A stretch of 64,000 bases of DNA from JANQEU01 sp965601455 (GTDB lineage: Bacteria > Bacteroidota > Bacteroidia > Cytophagales > Cyclobacteriaceae): contig OZ271831.1 in NCBI GenBank assembly GCA_965601455.1, positions 1 to 64,000 on the forward strand. Reading direction: 5' to 3'. A program made the position numbers and the translations under genes. Below are positions 51,068 through 61,800 of the stretch, piece after piece; within the stretch, counting starts at the first letter, position 1; every line of letters starts with the position of its first letter. The notes below the pieces were generated by a model, which was not told the origin of the DNA, did not search any database, and worked only from the letters and a program-made list of their open reading frames with translations.

Positions 51068-51412
51068 TTGTACCAAATTCAAAGCTATACACAAGTGAAG
51101 GAAGTCACCGTACTAGAATTAAAAGAAATGATCGACAACAACGAAGAATTTCAGTTAGTCGATTGCAGGGAGCAGAATGAGTACGATTTCGCCAACCTGA
51201 ATGGGGACCTGATTCCAATGAGCAGTTTTAGGGATCATATTGATGAAATATCTAAAGACAAAAAAGTCGTGGTTCATTGTCGAAGTGGGAAGAGAAGTGC
51301 GGATGTCATTCGTTTCCTGGAGGTAAATCACGGTTATGACAACCTTTATAATCTGGTGGGTGGGATATTGGCTTGGTCTGAGGAAATCGATCCAAGTGTT
51401 CCCAAGTATTAA
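51068..51412 (+). CDS. Single-domain rhodanese
   Basis: A 114-aa sulfurtransferase-type domain: LVDCREQNEYDFANLNGDLIPM, the active-site loop H-C71-R-S-G-K-R-S, and YNLVGGILAW at the end. Cys71 would carry the persulfide. The start is uncertain: TTG 51068 leaves only 19 bp to the divergent metZ start; GTG 51095 is the other choice and still includes the whole domain. It may hand sulfur to the neighbouring enzyme (inference from position). Confidence 0.87.
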   Translation: MYQIQSYTQVKEVTVLELKEMIDNNEEFQLVDCREQNEYDFANLNGDLIPMSSFRDHIDEISKDKKVVVHCRSGKRSADVIRFLEVNHGYDNLYNLVGGILAWSEEIDPSVPKY

Positions 51413-51454
51413 ATACATTCGATAGTTTCCAATTTAAGGGTTCCACGGTTATTT

Positions 51455-54400
51455 TTGATAAGAGTCAATACTGTCTGTGTGTACACCATCGTCCGAACTT
51501 CATTCTTCATTCTAACCATACTTCTTGCTGCGGTCAGCTTTTCTCAGGAAGTGGGCAAGAAAATTGAGAAGGGAGAAGAACTTTGGCTCGCAGCAGATTA
51601 CCAGCATGCACTGCCTTACTTTAGAGAAGCCTATTCTTTAGGTCAAGGGGATCAAAAATTTGAGGCTCTCCTTGGGATTATAAAATGCCTTATTAAGACG
51701 GCTGCGTACCAGGAAGCCAACGAGTTCATCACCGGGTATGCTGGTAGAGACAATCTTGAAAACGCTAAGCTATTAGTTGAAAAAAGCAAAGTTGAATTCT
51801 ATCTCGGGAATTATAAAAGAACCTCCCAACTAAGCGACTCCGTATTTGAATTACTGGAGGGAGAAGAGAAAGGGGTTTTGATTATCGCTTCAGCCCTGAA
51901 CCAGAAAGCGAAGACTCATGTATGGCAATCTGAACCGAAGGAGGCAGATTCCATCAATGCGGTGGCACTTGAGTGGTACGAAAAATCTGAGCAGGACGAT
52001 TATTTACTTAGAGGTGATATCAGTAATATCGAGGCGCTTACAAAATATCTAAATGGTTATTATGAAGATGCGATAAAATCCCTTGAACAAGCCATTGAGT
52101 ATAAAATAAATGTTGTTTCACGCATTCATCCGTTGATTTCAGGGTTGTATTCAAACATCGGGGTGATGCATAGACGCTTATTACGGCATGATCAGGCGCT
52201 CACACATTTTCAATACACCCTGGAAATAGAGAGGGAGACCTATGGTCAAAACCACCCGCAATTAGCGACGACCTACACCAACCTGGGAGTTTCATATGCT
52301 GCGAAAGGAGATTTTGAAGGAGCAAAAGAGTCGCATTTGAAAGCCTTGGAAATTCGAAAGCAGTTGGGTGAAAACCATCCAAAAACTCTTGATACCTATG
52401 AATGGTTGGCTGAAGTTTATTTCGAATTAGGAGAGAGTAATCTATCAAGGAAATACCTTAACCGGGTAATCGAAGGTAGAATTGAGAATTTCGGCTACTT
52501 CAACAACCACGTGACCTATGCTATGCAGACATTGGGAGAGTTGGCCCTCTTAGAAGATGAATTGGTTGAAGCCCATTTTCATATGTCGAAGGCAAAAGAG
52601 ATTGCAGAGGAAATTCACGGATCACTTAACTACGATTTAGCAGATGTCTACAATGGTATGGGAATGATTCTTCATGCAATGGGCAATATTGATTCTTCGA
52701 TTTATTACTTCCATCGCGGGTTTGAAGCGAACACTCCGGGTTTCTCTACCGAAGAGGTAGAAATCACCCAGATTAACGAGTATAGTTTTCTAAATTTTGA
52801 CATTGGACTAGAGACTTTGATTGGATTAATTGATGCACACTCTGATGTCAATCCTTCATTAGCCTACGAGCTCATCGGGACAGGAACTGAAATCCTCAAA
52901 GATTACATCTGGAGTATGAATTCAGACGCGGATCGAATTATTCTCGCAAAGACCAACAAAGAGTTAAATGAAAAAGGTCTGGAGCTAAGTTATCAGCTTT
53001 ACAGTGAAACCGGGGATATCAATTTTCTCGAGGACATGCTTGCCTTTAGCGAAACTTCCAGAGGAATATCACTGTCAGCCTCGTTGTCAGATGCACGTGC
53101 AAGACAGATTTCAAATATTCCGGATGAAGTGATTAAGAAAGAGGCATTCTTTCGTAGCGAAAGAGAACGCACACGTACGGAATTAATTCAACTGGATCCT
53201 GAAAAAGACCCAACTTCGGTCTCTCAATTGAAGGCCAATCTACTTGATTTGAAAGCCGAACATGAGGATTTTATCCGATCACTTGAATCTCAATATTCCG
53301 TTTATGCCAGTCTTAAGTACGGAAATAAACCATGGAATTCGTCAGAGATCCAGGAGACACTCAAAGAAGGTGATGCTTTGCTTGAGTTTTTCCTTAGCGA
53401 GGATGATCAGCTATATGTAGTAATCATCACTAAACAAGGTTTCGAGGCAAAATCATGGAAAGTATCCGATATTGATAAGGATGTGGAGAATTTCAGAAAC
53501 TCTATGCTGGAAAGAAACATGGAGCAATTTCATAATGCCTCACAAAGTCTGTACGAGAAACTTGCATTGAATGTGTTGGAAGCAGTGCCCTCCGGAGTTA
53601 ATCGACTTATTGTCATACCTGATGGTGCATTGGCGCATGTACCATTTGAATTGCTCAATGCCTCGGATGGTGCCTATCTATTGGAAGATTATGTTGTTTC
53701 CTATGGAATTTCCGCGACATTATTCTTCGATTACCCCTTAAGAATGGAGCCTAAAAACAATGAAGTAAAGATTTTGGCGATGAGTCCTAATTTCCCGGGA
53801 GGAGGAGAAAACGCTAAACCGGTTCTAATGGCCATGCGATCGGGAGAAATGAATGCGCTGGTCAATTTGCCAGGATCGAAAGTTGAAGTATCCAATATCG
53901 CGAGTATATGGTCTTCATCCCCGATGACAGATCAAGAAGCGACCGAGACATACTTTAAAGAAAAAGGATCCGACTATGACATCTTGCACTTTGCAACCCA
54001 TGGACTGGTAGATCAGGAGTACTCTGATTTTTCAAAAATGGCACTTACACCAGATGCTGAAAATGATGGTTTTGTACATGCCTATGAATTAAAAAATCTT
54101 AGCCTGAAAGCACGTTTGGCGGTTATCAGCGCCTGCAATACAGGATATGGAAGGATAGAAGAGGGGGAAGGCATCATGAATTTATCCCGTTCATTCGCGT
54201 ATGCTGGTGTTCCAGCTACAGTAGTTAGTCTTTGGCCTGCTTCCGATAAGTCTACACCGGAGTTGATGGAGGCATTCCATCAATATCTAAGAAAAGGGTT
54301 TGCAAAAGATGAGGCTCTGAATAATGCGAGAAAAGATTATTTGAAGCAGGCCGTGGGACCCGCCAAACATCCATTTTTTTGGGGAGGATTCATATTAATC

Positions 54401-54526
54401 GGGAATTATGAACCATTAGTGTCTCAAAGTGGATTTGAATACAAATGGCTCCTCCTGGGAATCCTGCTATTAGTGGTAGTATTAACTGCTGCTTTACGTT
54501 TTAGAAAAAAGCAAATCCCATCATAG
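51455..54526 (+). CDS. Exported TPR-CHAT (caspase-like) protein with C-terminal TM anchor
   Basis: A 1023-aa protein. The start is TTG 51455, or GTG 51479 just inside; both keep the hydrophobic signal (FFILTILLAAVSFSQ). Residues 40-480 are TPR repeats, with a kinesin-light-chain-like stretch (HPQLATTYTNLGVSYAAKGDFEGAKESHLKALEI in family terms). Residues 660-990 are a CHAT peptidase domain with His849 (HFATHGL) and Cys894 (SACNTG), and AGVPATVVSLWP. A TM follows at about 998-1016 and a basic tail ends the protein. So the protease should face the periplasm. Convergent with the TM-TPR/sigma operon, 2 nt apart. CHAT proteins are caspase/separase relatives that cut specific partners when activated. 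Confidence 0.88.
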   Translation: MIRVNTVCVYTIVRTSFFILTILLAAVSFSQEVGKKIEKGEELWLAADYQHALPYFREAYSLGQGDQKFEALLGIIKCLIKTAAYQEANEFITGYAGRDNLENAKLLVEKSKVEFYLGNYKRTSQLSDSVFELLEGEEKGVLIIASALNQKAKTHVWQSEPKEADSINAVALEWYEKSEQDDYLLRGDISNIEALTKYLNGYYEDAIKSLEQAIEYKINVVSRIHPLISGLYSNIGVMHRRLLRHDQALTHFQYTLEIERETYGQNHPQLATTYTNLGVSYAAKGDFEGAKESHLKALEIRKQLGENHPKTLDTYEWLAEVYFELGESNLSRKYLNRVIEGRIENFGYFNNHVTYAMQTLGELALLEDELVEAHFHMSKAKEIAEEIHGSLNYDLADVYNGMGMILHAMGNIDSSIYYFHRGFEANTPGFSTEEVEITQINEYSFLNFDIGLETLIGLIDAHSDVNPSLAYELIGTGTEILKDYIWSMNSDADRIILAKTNKELNEKGLELSYQLYSETGDINFLEDMLAFSETSRGISLSASLSDARARQISNIPDEVIKKEAFFRSERERTRTELIQLDPEKDPTSVSQLKANLLDLKAEHEDFIRSLESQYSVYASLKYGNKPWNSSEIQETLKEGDALLEFFLSEDDQLYVVIITKQGFEAKSWKVSDIDKDVENFRNSMLERNMEQFHNASQSLYEKLALNVLEAVPSGVNRLIVIPDGALAHVPFELLNASDGAYLLEDYVVSYGISATLFFDYPLRMEPKNNEVKILAMSPNFPGGGENAKPVLMAMRSGEMNALVNLPGSKVEVSNIASIWSSSPMTDQEATETYFKEKGSDYDILHFATHGLVDQEYSDFSKMALTPDAENDGFVHAYELKNLSLKARLAVISACNTGYGRIEEGEGIMNLSRSFAYAGVPATVVSLWPASDKSTPELMEAFHQYLRKGFAKDEALNNARKDYLKQAVGPAKHPFFWGGFILIGNYEPLVSQSGFEYKWLLLGILLLVVVLTAALRFRKKQIPS

Positions 54527-54528
54527 AA

Positions 54529-55212
54529 TTACAGCTTCTTCAGGATTTCTTCTGACTCGATTGCATAATCCTCAGATTTCAGAAGATCCTTTAGTATTAT
54601 TTCAGCCGAACCTTGTTGATCAAGTTGGATATATGAAAGTGCACTGTACCAGGTCGCAGCTTCCAGGTAATCCGAAGTGCCTTGTTCAATTACCAACTTA
54701 AAGTCCTTAAGCGCTTCCTCAAATTGCATTTGTTCCATATAGCAGATTCCACGGAAAAATCGAACTGCTACGTCTTGTGGATTTGATTCCAAGTGGTTAT
54801 CGAAAAGATCATTTGCTACTCCATACTTCCTTCGGTCATATGCCTGAAACGCTTCTTCACGTAGACCTATTGAAGCTTCATTTCTTGTTATTCCGGATTC
54901 AAAATTAGGGTATGGTTCATAATAGGATTCGTATATACTTTTCGAATCAAATAGAACTAATGTCACTGAAAGGATTACTGCAAACGAAGCAGCCACCGCG
55001 TAATAGACCCACATATTTCTGCTTTTGGCTTTGGGTTCAAAATCCTTAAGGTCTTTTTTGATCTCTTCCTGTTTTTGGCTTTTAATGGCATCTCGAACTC
55101 CGAGCTGAAAAGCCAACTCCTTTTTATCCTCTTCGCTAAGATTTTCAATTTCCTTGCTCAGTTCAGGGTCATTGGGGTCACCTTGTAAATATTTATCTAA
55201 GTCTTTAGCCAT
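54529..55212 (-). CDS. Single-TM protein with TPR-like ectodomain, possible anti-sigma factor
   Basis: A 227-aa protein. Residues 1-66 are charged and probably cytoplasmic (LSEEDKKELAFQLGVRDAIK...FEPKAKSR); TM at 68-88 (WVYYAVAASFAVILSVTLVLF); residues 105-227 hold TPR-like helices (YGVANDLFDNHLESNPQDVAVRFFRGICYME). By the positive-inside rule the C-terminus is periplasmic. Position and layout match an anti-sigma factor for the sigma gene it overlaps by 8 nt, but there is no zinc-binding ZAS motif, so the role is inferred from operon structure. Confidence 0.8.
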   Translation of the reverse strand: MAKDLDKYLQGDPNDPELSKEIENLSEEDKKELAFQLGVRDAIKSQKQEEIKKDLKDFEPKAKSRNMWVYYAVAASFAVILSVTLVLFDSKSIYESYYEPYPNFESGITRNEASIGLREEAFQAYDRRKYGVANDLFDNHLESNPQDVAVRFFRGICYMEQMQFEEALKDFKLVIEQGTSDYLEAATWYSALSYIQLDQQGSAEIILKDLLKSEDYAIESEEILKKL

Positions 55213-55771
55213 GGTTTAATGTTTGCTTTCGAATTTTATCGAGGCATCTTTTCTTGCTGGTTCTTGAAACCTCTTCGGATTTGTATCCCATGATTTCAGC
55301 AATTTCCTTCATTGACTTCTGTTGGAAATAGAATAACTGAAGGAGTTTTTTACATGCACTGTCAATACTTTTAAATGCTTGTTCCGTGATGCTCTTTGCC
55401 TGTATGTAATGTTCGTTTAATGAAGGACTTTCCGCGATAAAGGTGTAATGTTCTGTTACTCTTGACTGGTTTTTTTCCTCCCTTCCAATTCTTTGGTAGA
55501 ACTGACGGATCTGGTTTTTACCTATTCCAAACAGATAAGTTTTCAAGGAACTATCTATGTCCGTCAATGAGCCAGACATAACCTTCTCAAAAAATATGGC
55601 AATTACGTCCTGATAATAATCCCTCGCTTCATCTTCACTAATGCGATAGGAAGATCGGCTCCACTGGATGAACTCCTGTCGATGTTCCAAATAGATACTT
55701 TTCATTATCTCCTTGTCTCCTTGTCTGATGCTTTCAAACATTACGTTTAAAGCCCTTTTTTCCTTACTCAC
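55205..55771 (-). CDS. ECF-type RNA polymerase sigma factor
   Basis: A 188-aa sigma factor. Region 2 is at about 20-90 (DYYQDVIAIFFEKVMSG..., LKTYLFGIGKNQIRQFYQR) and region 4 at 130-180 (CKKLLQLFYFQQKSMKEIAEIMGYKSEEVSRTSKKRCLDKIR), giving a standard ECF layout. The start is GTG 55771; an internal Met at residue 11 is an alternative. It heads the two-gene minus-strand unit. The start faces a giant secreted-protein gene across 120 bp that holds a 10-bp inverted repeat. Confidence 0.9.
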   Translation of the reverse strand: MSKEKRALNVMFESIRQGDKEIMKSIYLEHRQEFIQWSRSSYRISEDEARDYYQDVIAIFFEKVMSGSLTDIDSSLKTYLFGIGKNQIRQFYQRIGREEKNQSRVTEHYTFIAESPSLNEHYIQAKSITEQAFKSIDSACKKLLQLFYFQQKSMKEIAEIMGYKSEEVSRTSKKRCLDKIRKQTLNHG

Positions 55772-55793
55772 TAGTTAGTCGCCGATTGTGTTG

Positions 55794-55847
55794 AACGTGA
55801 ACATCTTTGGGTGAAAATAAAAAAATATTTATCGATTTGTTCACGTT
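55794..55847. promoter_or_regulatory. Perfect 10-bp inverted repeat AACGTGAACA in the sigma/giant gene spacer
   Basis: AACGTGAACA (55794-55803) and TGTTCACGTT (55838-55847) are perfect inverted copies 34 bp apart, on either side of an A/T-rich stretch. They lie between the divergent starts at 55771 and 55892. They could be two oppositely facing sites for one regulator or sigma factor. Confidence 0.5.
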
Positions 55848-55891
55848 TCGGGTTGAGCTACACTAATACGTGTATCTAAAGGTACCCGCTC

Positions 55892-58800
55892 ATGAAAAAA
55901 CTAAACCTATCCGTCACTTTCGTCTTATTTATTCTTTTCGGCCTTCCATTATACGCGCAACAAGTGATTCCGAATGGGACCACCCAGATAATTGCCTCTG
56001 GTGCCCGCAACATACAAATGACTATGGATGACGCTAACAATCTTGTTGTCGTTTACAACAGAAACACAGGCAGCGGAAGGCAAGAGATAATTGGTACCAA
56101 GTACAGGGTTGACAATGGGACAACAGATATTGGTGATTTTGTTCAATCCTATTTTGTTGACGAGTGGAATTTTGATTCGGAATATCCGACTGTCGCCATG
56201 GCTTCTGATGGGTCACATCATGTAATTGCCTGGCAGCAAAGTAATGGTGCAGATGGAAGTGGTGATGGTATTTATGCCCGGTTATATCCTTCCTTTGAAC
56301 AGGATGAGGACAATGGGAGCCCGGTTTTTCTAGTGAATACCACCACATCTGGTGATCAGGCGGTTCCAAGAGCAGCCATGGATGCGAATGGAGATTTTGT
56401 AATTGTCTGGATTAGCGGAGAGAGCTCACTAAGAGGACAACGATATAATAACAGTGGAGTTAAGCAGGGAAGTGAGTTCGTCATTGCTACCATTAATGAG
56501 TATTCCACCTTGTATGTGAACTATGATGTGGCCATGGATGATGCAGGAAACTTTGTTGTGACCTGGATATCTAATGACGATGTCGATCGTGATGTATACT
56601 TCAGAAGATACTCAGCAACGGGTTCCGCAGGAACTAAAACACGTGTCAATTCGAGTACTATTGATTTTCAAATTCGGCCCAAAATCGACATGGCGGGTAA
56701 CGGAGATTTTGTGATCTACTGGCAATCAAATACGGTTCCTAACAAGCAACTTTTTAAAAAGTACAATGCCAATCTAACGGTAGCTATTCCAGACACTCAA
56801 ATACCATCAGTTGAGTCAAATATCATTACCGGTGATATCGCAATGGATGACAATGAGGAGTTTTTTGTCACCTATACTTCCACAGATAGGCATACATTCT
56901 ACCTAAAGCATTATAGTTCTTCAGGAGTTTTGATTGGTTCGGAAGAAACGCTCCTTGATGGTTCTTTGGACGTTGATGACATTGCTATGGCAGTCAATAA
57001 GTCAACACATGAGCATGTGATGGTAGGTTATACCCAAGGAAATCCGGCGAAGGTTCTGGATCTAGCCCATTGTGTTTTAAGGCCTGAAAACTTGAGTGGT
57101 CCGACAGAAGTTTGCAATAGCAGCGCTGGACACACCTACAGTATAACTCCCGTTTCCGGAGCTAGTTCTTACGTTTGGACTGTCCCGAATGGAGCCACAA
57201 TTACACAGAACAACGGCACCAGTATTACAGTTACAATGGGTCAGAATGATGGGCAGGTGACAGTGTATGCCAGTGCTACTTGTGGCGATGGGTTGGAAGC
57301 CAGTCTCGATGTTAATGTATCCGAGGTACTCGGTAACCCGGGTGCAATCTCTGGTCCAACTGATGTTGTTGAGAATACCCTTCGAACATATAGTGTTTCG
57401 GAAGTTACAGCCGCTACTTCGTACAACTGGACTGTGCCCGCTGGAGCTACAATTGATACGGATAATGGGAATGAAATCATCGTCCAATTTGGCACTTCAG
57501 GTGGTAATGTAACCGTTACTGCTTCGGACAATTGCGGTAATACCTCTGTCCAATCTTCGATTTCGGTGACTGTGGACGAATTGGATGTTGTCCCTCCAGG
57601 TATTTTGAGCTTATCACCTCCTCATAATTCCGAAGGGGTAGCAGTTGATCGTACGGTGTTTAACATTAGGTTTGATGAAACTGTCACCCTGGCTAGAACC
57701 TTTACCGTGAATCTAAAGAAAGCGGGATCAAAAGGTGGTCCAGATGTAAATATTGGTGTGGCAAATCAAGATGCCATAACATTTTCGGGCAAAGCGGGAT
57801 ACGCAATAGCCTTTACCATACTGAGTGGAGACCTTGAAGCAGGTATTGACCACTGGATAGAAATACCATCAGGGGCATTTACCGACGGGACCAATGCATT
57901 TCCAGGTACCGATAGCCGTACCTGGAGCTTTAAAGCAAATCGAGCACCTACAGCTATTAATTTATCGAATAATGTCATCGATGAAAATGTAGCTATTGGT
58001 ACTGTGGTTGGTCAGTTGACAGGTACAGATTTAGATGTTGGAGAAGACCTGGATTTCAGGTTCGTCACTGGTACAGGAAGTACGCATAATTCTCAATTTT
58101 CTATTGTGAATAATGAATTAAGAATTGCTGTTTCACCTGATTTTGAGGCTGGAGCAACCAGAAGCATTCGGGTAAGAGTGGTTGATGGTGCGGGAGAATT
58201 TTATGATCAAGTATTCACCATCAACATTAATGACCTCGATGAAATAGTACCCACAGTCGCTTCAACTTTCCCCGAAAACAATGCTATCGATGTAGAAAGA
58301 TCACCGTTTGACATCATCGTTTCATTTAGTGAGCCAATTCAGTGGCGTGACGATGTACCGACATTAGTAACTCTTAAAAGGGGAACCTTCACTCAACAAA
58401 GTTGGATTGTAAATCCTAGCACAAGCGAGTTTCCCGACGCGGCATCTATTATTGGCAATGACATCATTTTTAGCGTTGAGGGTCTCCTCACTTTCAATTC
58501 TGATTATACGCTGAGTGCGTTTACTATTCATGACAACGCCGGAAACGTAGGGACCAGTGACGCAATTAACTTCACGACACGAGATATATTAACAGGAACA
58601 GATATTCTTACATTCAGTGTGGATGGCATGATAGGTGACGCCATTATTGACAATGTAAATCATACCATTACCGCAAATATGGACGGGTCGGCTTCATTTG
58701 ATATTAGCCCAACCGTAACCTACTCTGAAGGTGCATTTTCCGCGTTAACGAATGCTACCCCTCATACATTTGAGAATGGTGTAGAACGAATATTTGAAGT

Positions 58801-61800
58801 CCGTGCTGAAAGCTCTTCTTTCAGACAGAATTGGGGCATCAATCTTACCTGGGAACCTGCAAGCGGTACTTATTCAGTTGGAGCGGATGGATATTATGCA
58901 AGTCTTACGGAAGCCAAGGACGACTTTGTTGATAGAGGTATAGATGGAGATGTGACTCTGGAGTTGATGGAAGGTCATGTGGACAATGGGACGTTTGTTA
59001 CCTGGCCAAGATATACCGGATCTGATATCCATAATACCACAATTACCGTGGAAGATGGTGCGAGCACAGTTTCAACCAGACACTACAACATGACTTTTTC
59101 CGGTGCTCAGAACATGACCGTAGATGGGAAGGGTATTTTGGTGATTGACCCCGTAGTTGTCGGCAACAAGAATTTCAGGATCTTACCAAACGCTTCAAGT
59201 GAGCCCAGTGAAAACATCACAATAAGGAATGTGAGTGCCACCTCGGAAAATGGTTTAGTTGAAGTGCAGAATTCTACTAATGTACAGATCCATAACAATC
59301 AATTCACCTCTGGAGATGCTTCAGTAGTAATTGGAATCGGTGGGGGTTCTGAGGACGTGACTGTTTTTTCCAATAGCATTCGGGTAAATAATACTACATC
59401 TAATGCAACCGGGATTACGATTGGTGGTTCAGCCGGATTTGTAAGAGTCTATAACAATAGCATTGAACTTTCAACCACTAATCCTGGGATAGTTTTTGGC
59501 GGAATATCCGTCAGTACGCATGAAAATCTGGAGATATATAACAATACTATTGTATCTAATGGAACCAGTACCGGGACCTCTGGCGATTTAGGATTCCTTC
59601 TGGGTGCTGGTGGAACCTCCACTCAAGTAAAGAACAATTTATTCTCTTATAAAGGAACTGGCACATACACCGGGCTTCGCGTGGTGAATGGCGTCACAGG
59701 CTACAATTTTGAGAATAATAACTTTGATATTCCATTAAATTATACCCGCCAGGATTATCTACTCATCCACCTTACGTACTACGATGAGGATGACCTGGAG
59801 TTCATCGAAAGTCAACTGCCTGGTGTAACAACCGCACAGACCAATTTTACTGACTATGGAAATGGTGATCTCTCCCTGACTGGAAGTTCACTTAACGATT
59901 CAGATTTAAGAGGTGTACCTATTGCCTTAGTGGAAACAGATATACTTGGCATCTCTAGAAGCGCAAGTGCTCCATCCAAAGGGGCTTACGAAGCTCCGAA
60001 CAATATTGCTGAGGTCACTGGATTCACTTTTACTAATCAGATTGGAGATGCTGTCATAGATATTGAAAACAGGACAATTACAGCGCAATTATTGCAAGGA
60101 GAAGACCTAACATCCATAACACCGACAATCACCACTTTTGCCGGATCCGGAGTTTCTCCTGCTTCCGGAATCTCAAGGGATTTTACAAATCCAGTAGAGT
60201 ATACGGTGACTGCCGAAGACAGAACTTCTGCAACATGGACGGTCACCATCACAGAACAACCGAATAATGAAACTGATATCACCTCATTCTCCTTAGCCCA
60301 GGAAACAGGACCCGCTACAATCAATATAGGTGACAATACTGTTCAAATCGAGGTGGCATTTGGAATGGATGTAAGTGATTTGATACCTACAATTGAACTT
60401 TCAAATGGTGCAACGGTAACTCCAACAGGTGCACAAAACTTCACAAATCCTTTCCAATATACGGTTACTGCAGAAGATGGAATCACCTCTAAGATTTGGA
60501 CGGTGACGGTTACAATCGCGCCAAATACCGAAGCGGAGATAACATCATTCAGTATCTCGGGCCAGGTAAGTTCTGAGATCGATGGGAATTTGCCGATTGT
60601 AACTGTGGTAATGCCTTACGGAACGGATGTGACTGGTCTGTTGCCAACGATAGGTGTATCTGCTGAAGCGAGTGTGTCCCCAACCACTACTCAGGACTTT
60701 ACAAATCCTGTGGTTTATACGGTTACAGCAGAGGACTTGTCGACAAAGCACTGGACAGTGACAGTTACCATTGCACCTAATGATGAGGCTGAGATTACCT
60801 CTTTCAACGTTGCCGGTCAAGTCAGTTCACAGATCAATGCGGGACTTCAAACCGTAGAGGTTGTTATGCCATATGGCACGAATGTAACTAGTCTCTTGCC
60901 AACAATCGGTTTATCTGCCGAAGCAGGTGCATCCCCAACAACTGCTCAGGACTTCACTAATCCGGTGGTCTACACTGTGACAGCTGAAGACTTATCAACA
61001 AAATCATGGACCGTTACGGTTACAATTGCACCGAATGATGAATCAGAGATAACTTCATTCAGTCTGCCGGGACAGGTAAGTTCTCAGATCAATGTGGGAC
61101 CTCAGACAATCGATGTATTGATGCCCTACGGAGCCGATGTTAGTAACCTATTGCCAACCATCGGTGTGTCTGCGGAAGCTAGTGTATCACCTACAACAGC
61201 TCAGGACTTTTCTACTCCTGTCGATTTTACTGTAACTGCAGAGGACTTGTCAACGAGCACCTGGACAGTCACAGTGACATTTGAGCCTAATGATGAATCT
61301 GATATTACGTCTTTTAATATCCCGGGTCAGGTAAGTTCGACTATCAGTGCCGTAGCACCTACGATAGAGGTGGTAATGCCTTATGGAACAGATGTGAGTA
61401 ATCTGTTGCCAACGATTGGAGTTTCCGCAGAAGCGAGTGTATCACCGACCATTGCTCAGGACTTTACAAATCCAGTGGTTTACACGGTTACGGCCGAGGA
61501 TTTGTCGACAACCGATTGGACGGTGACAGTTACCATTGCACCGAATGATGAGGCTGAGATTACCTCATTTAGCCTACCTGGTCAGGTCAGTTCGCAGGTA
61601 AACGCAGGACTTCAGACGATAGAGGTTGTTATGCCATATGGCACAGATGTAACTAGTTTGTTGCCAACAATAGGTGTATCTGCCGAAGCAGGTGCATCTC
61701 CCACAACTGCTCAGGACTTCACTAATCCGGTGGTCTACACTGTGACAGCTGAGGACTTATCTACAAAATCATGGACGGTTACGGTTACCATTGCACCGAA

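Noticed and set aside
51455..55771. A CRISPR-associated TPR-CHAT (Craspase-like) system
   Set aside because: There is no cas gene or CRISPR array in the window, and the protein has a signal peptide and a TM anchor.
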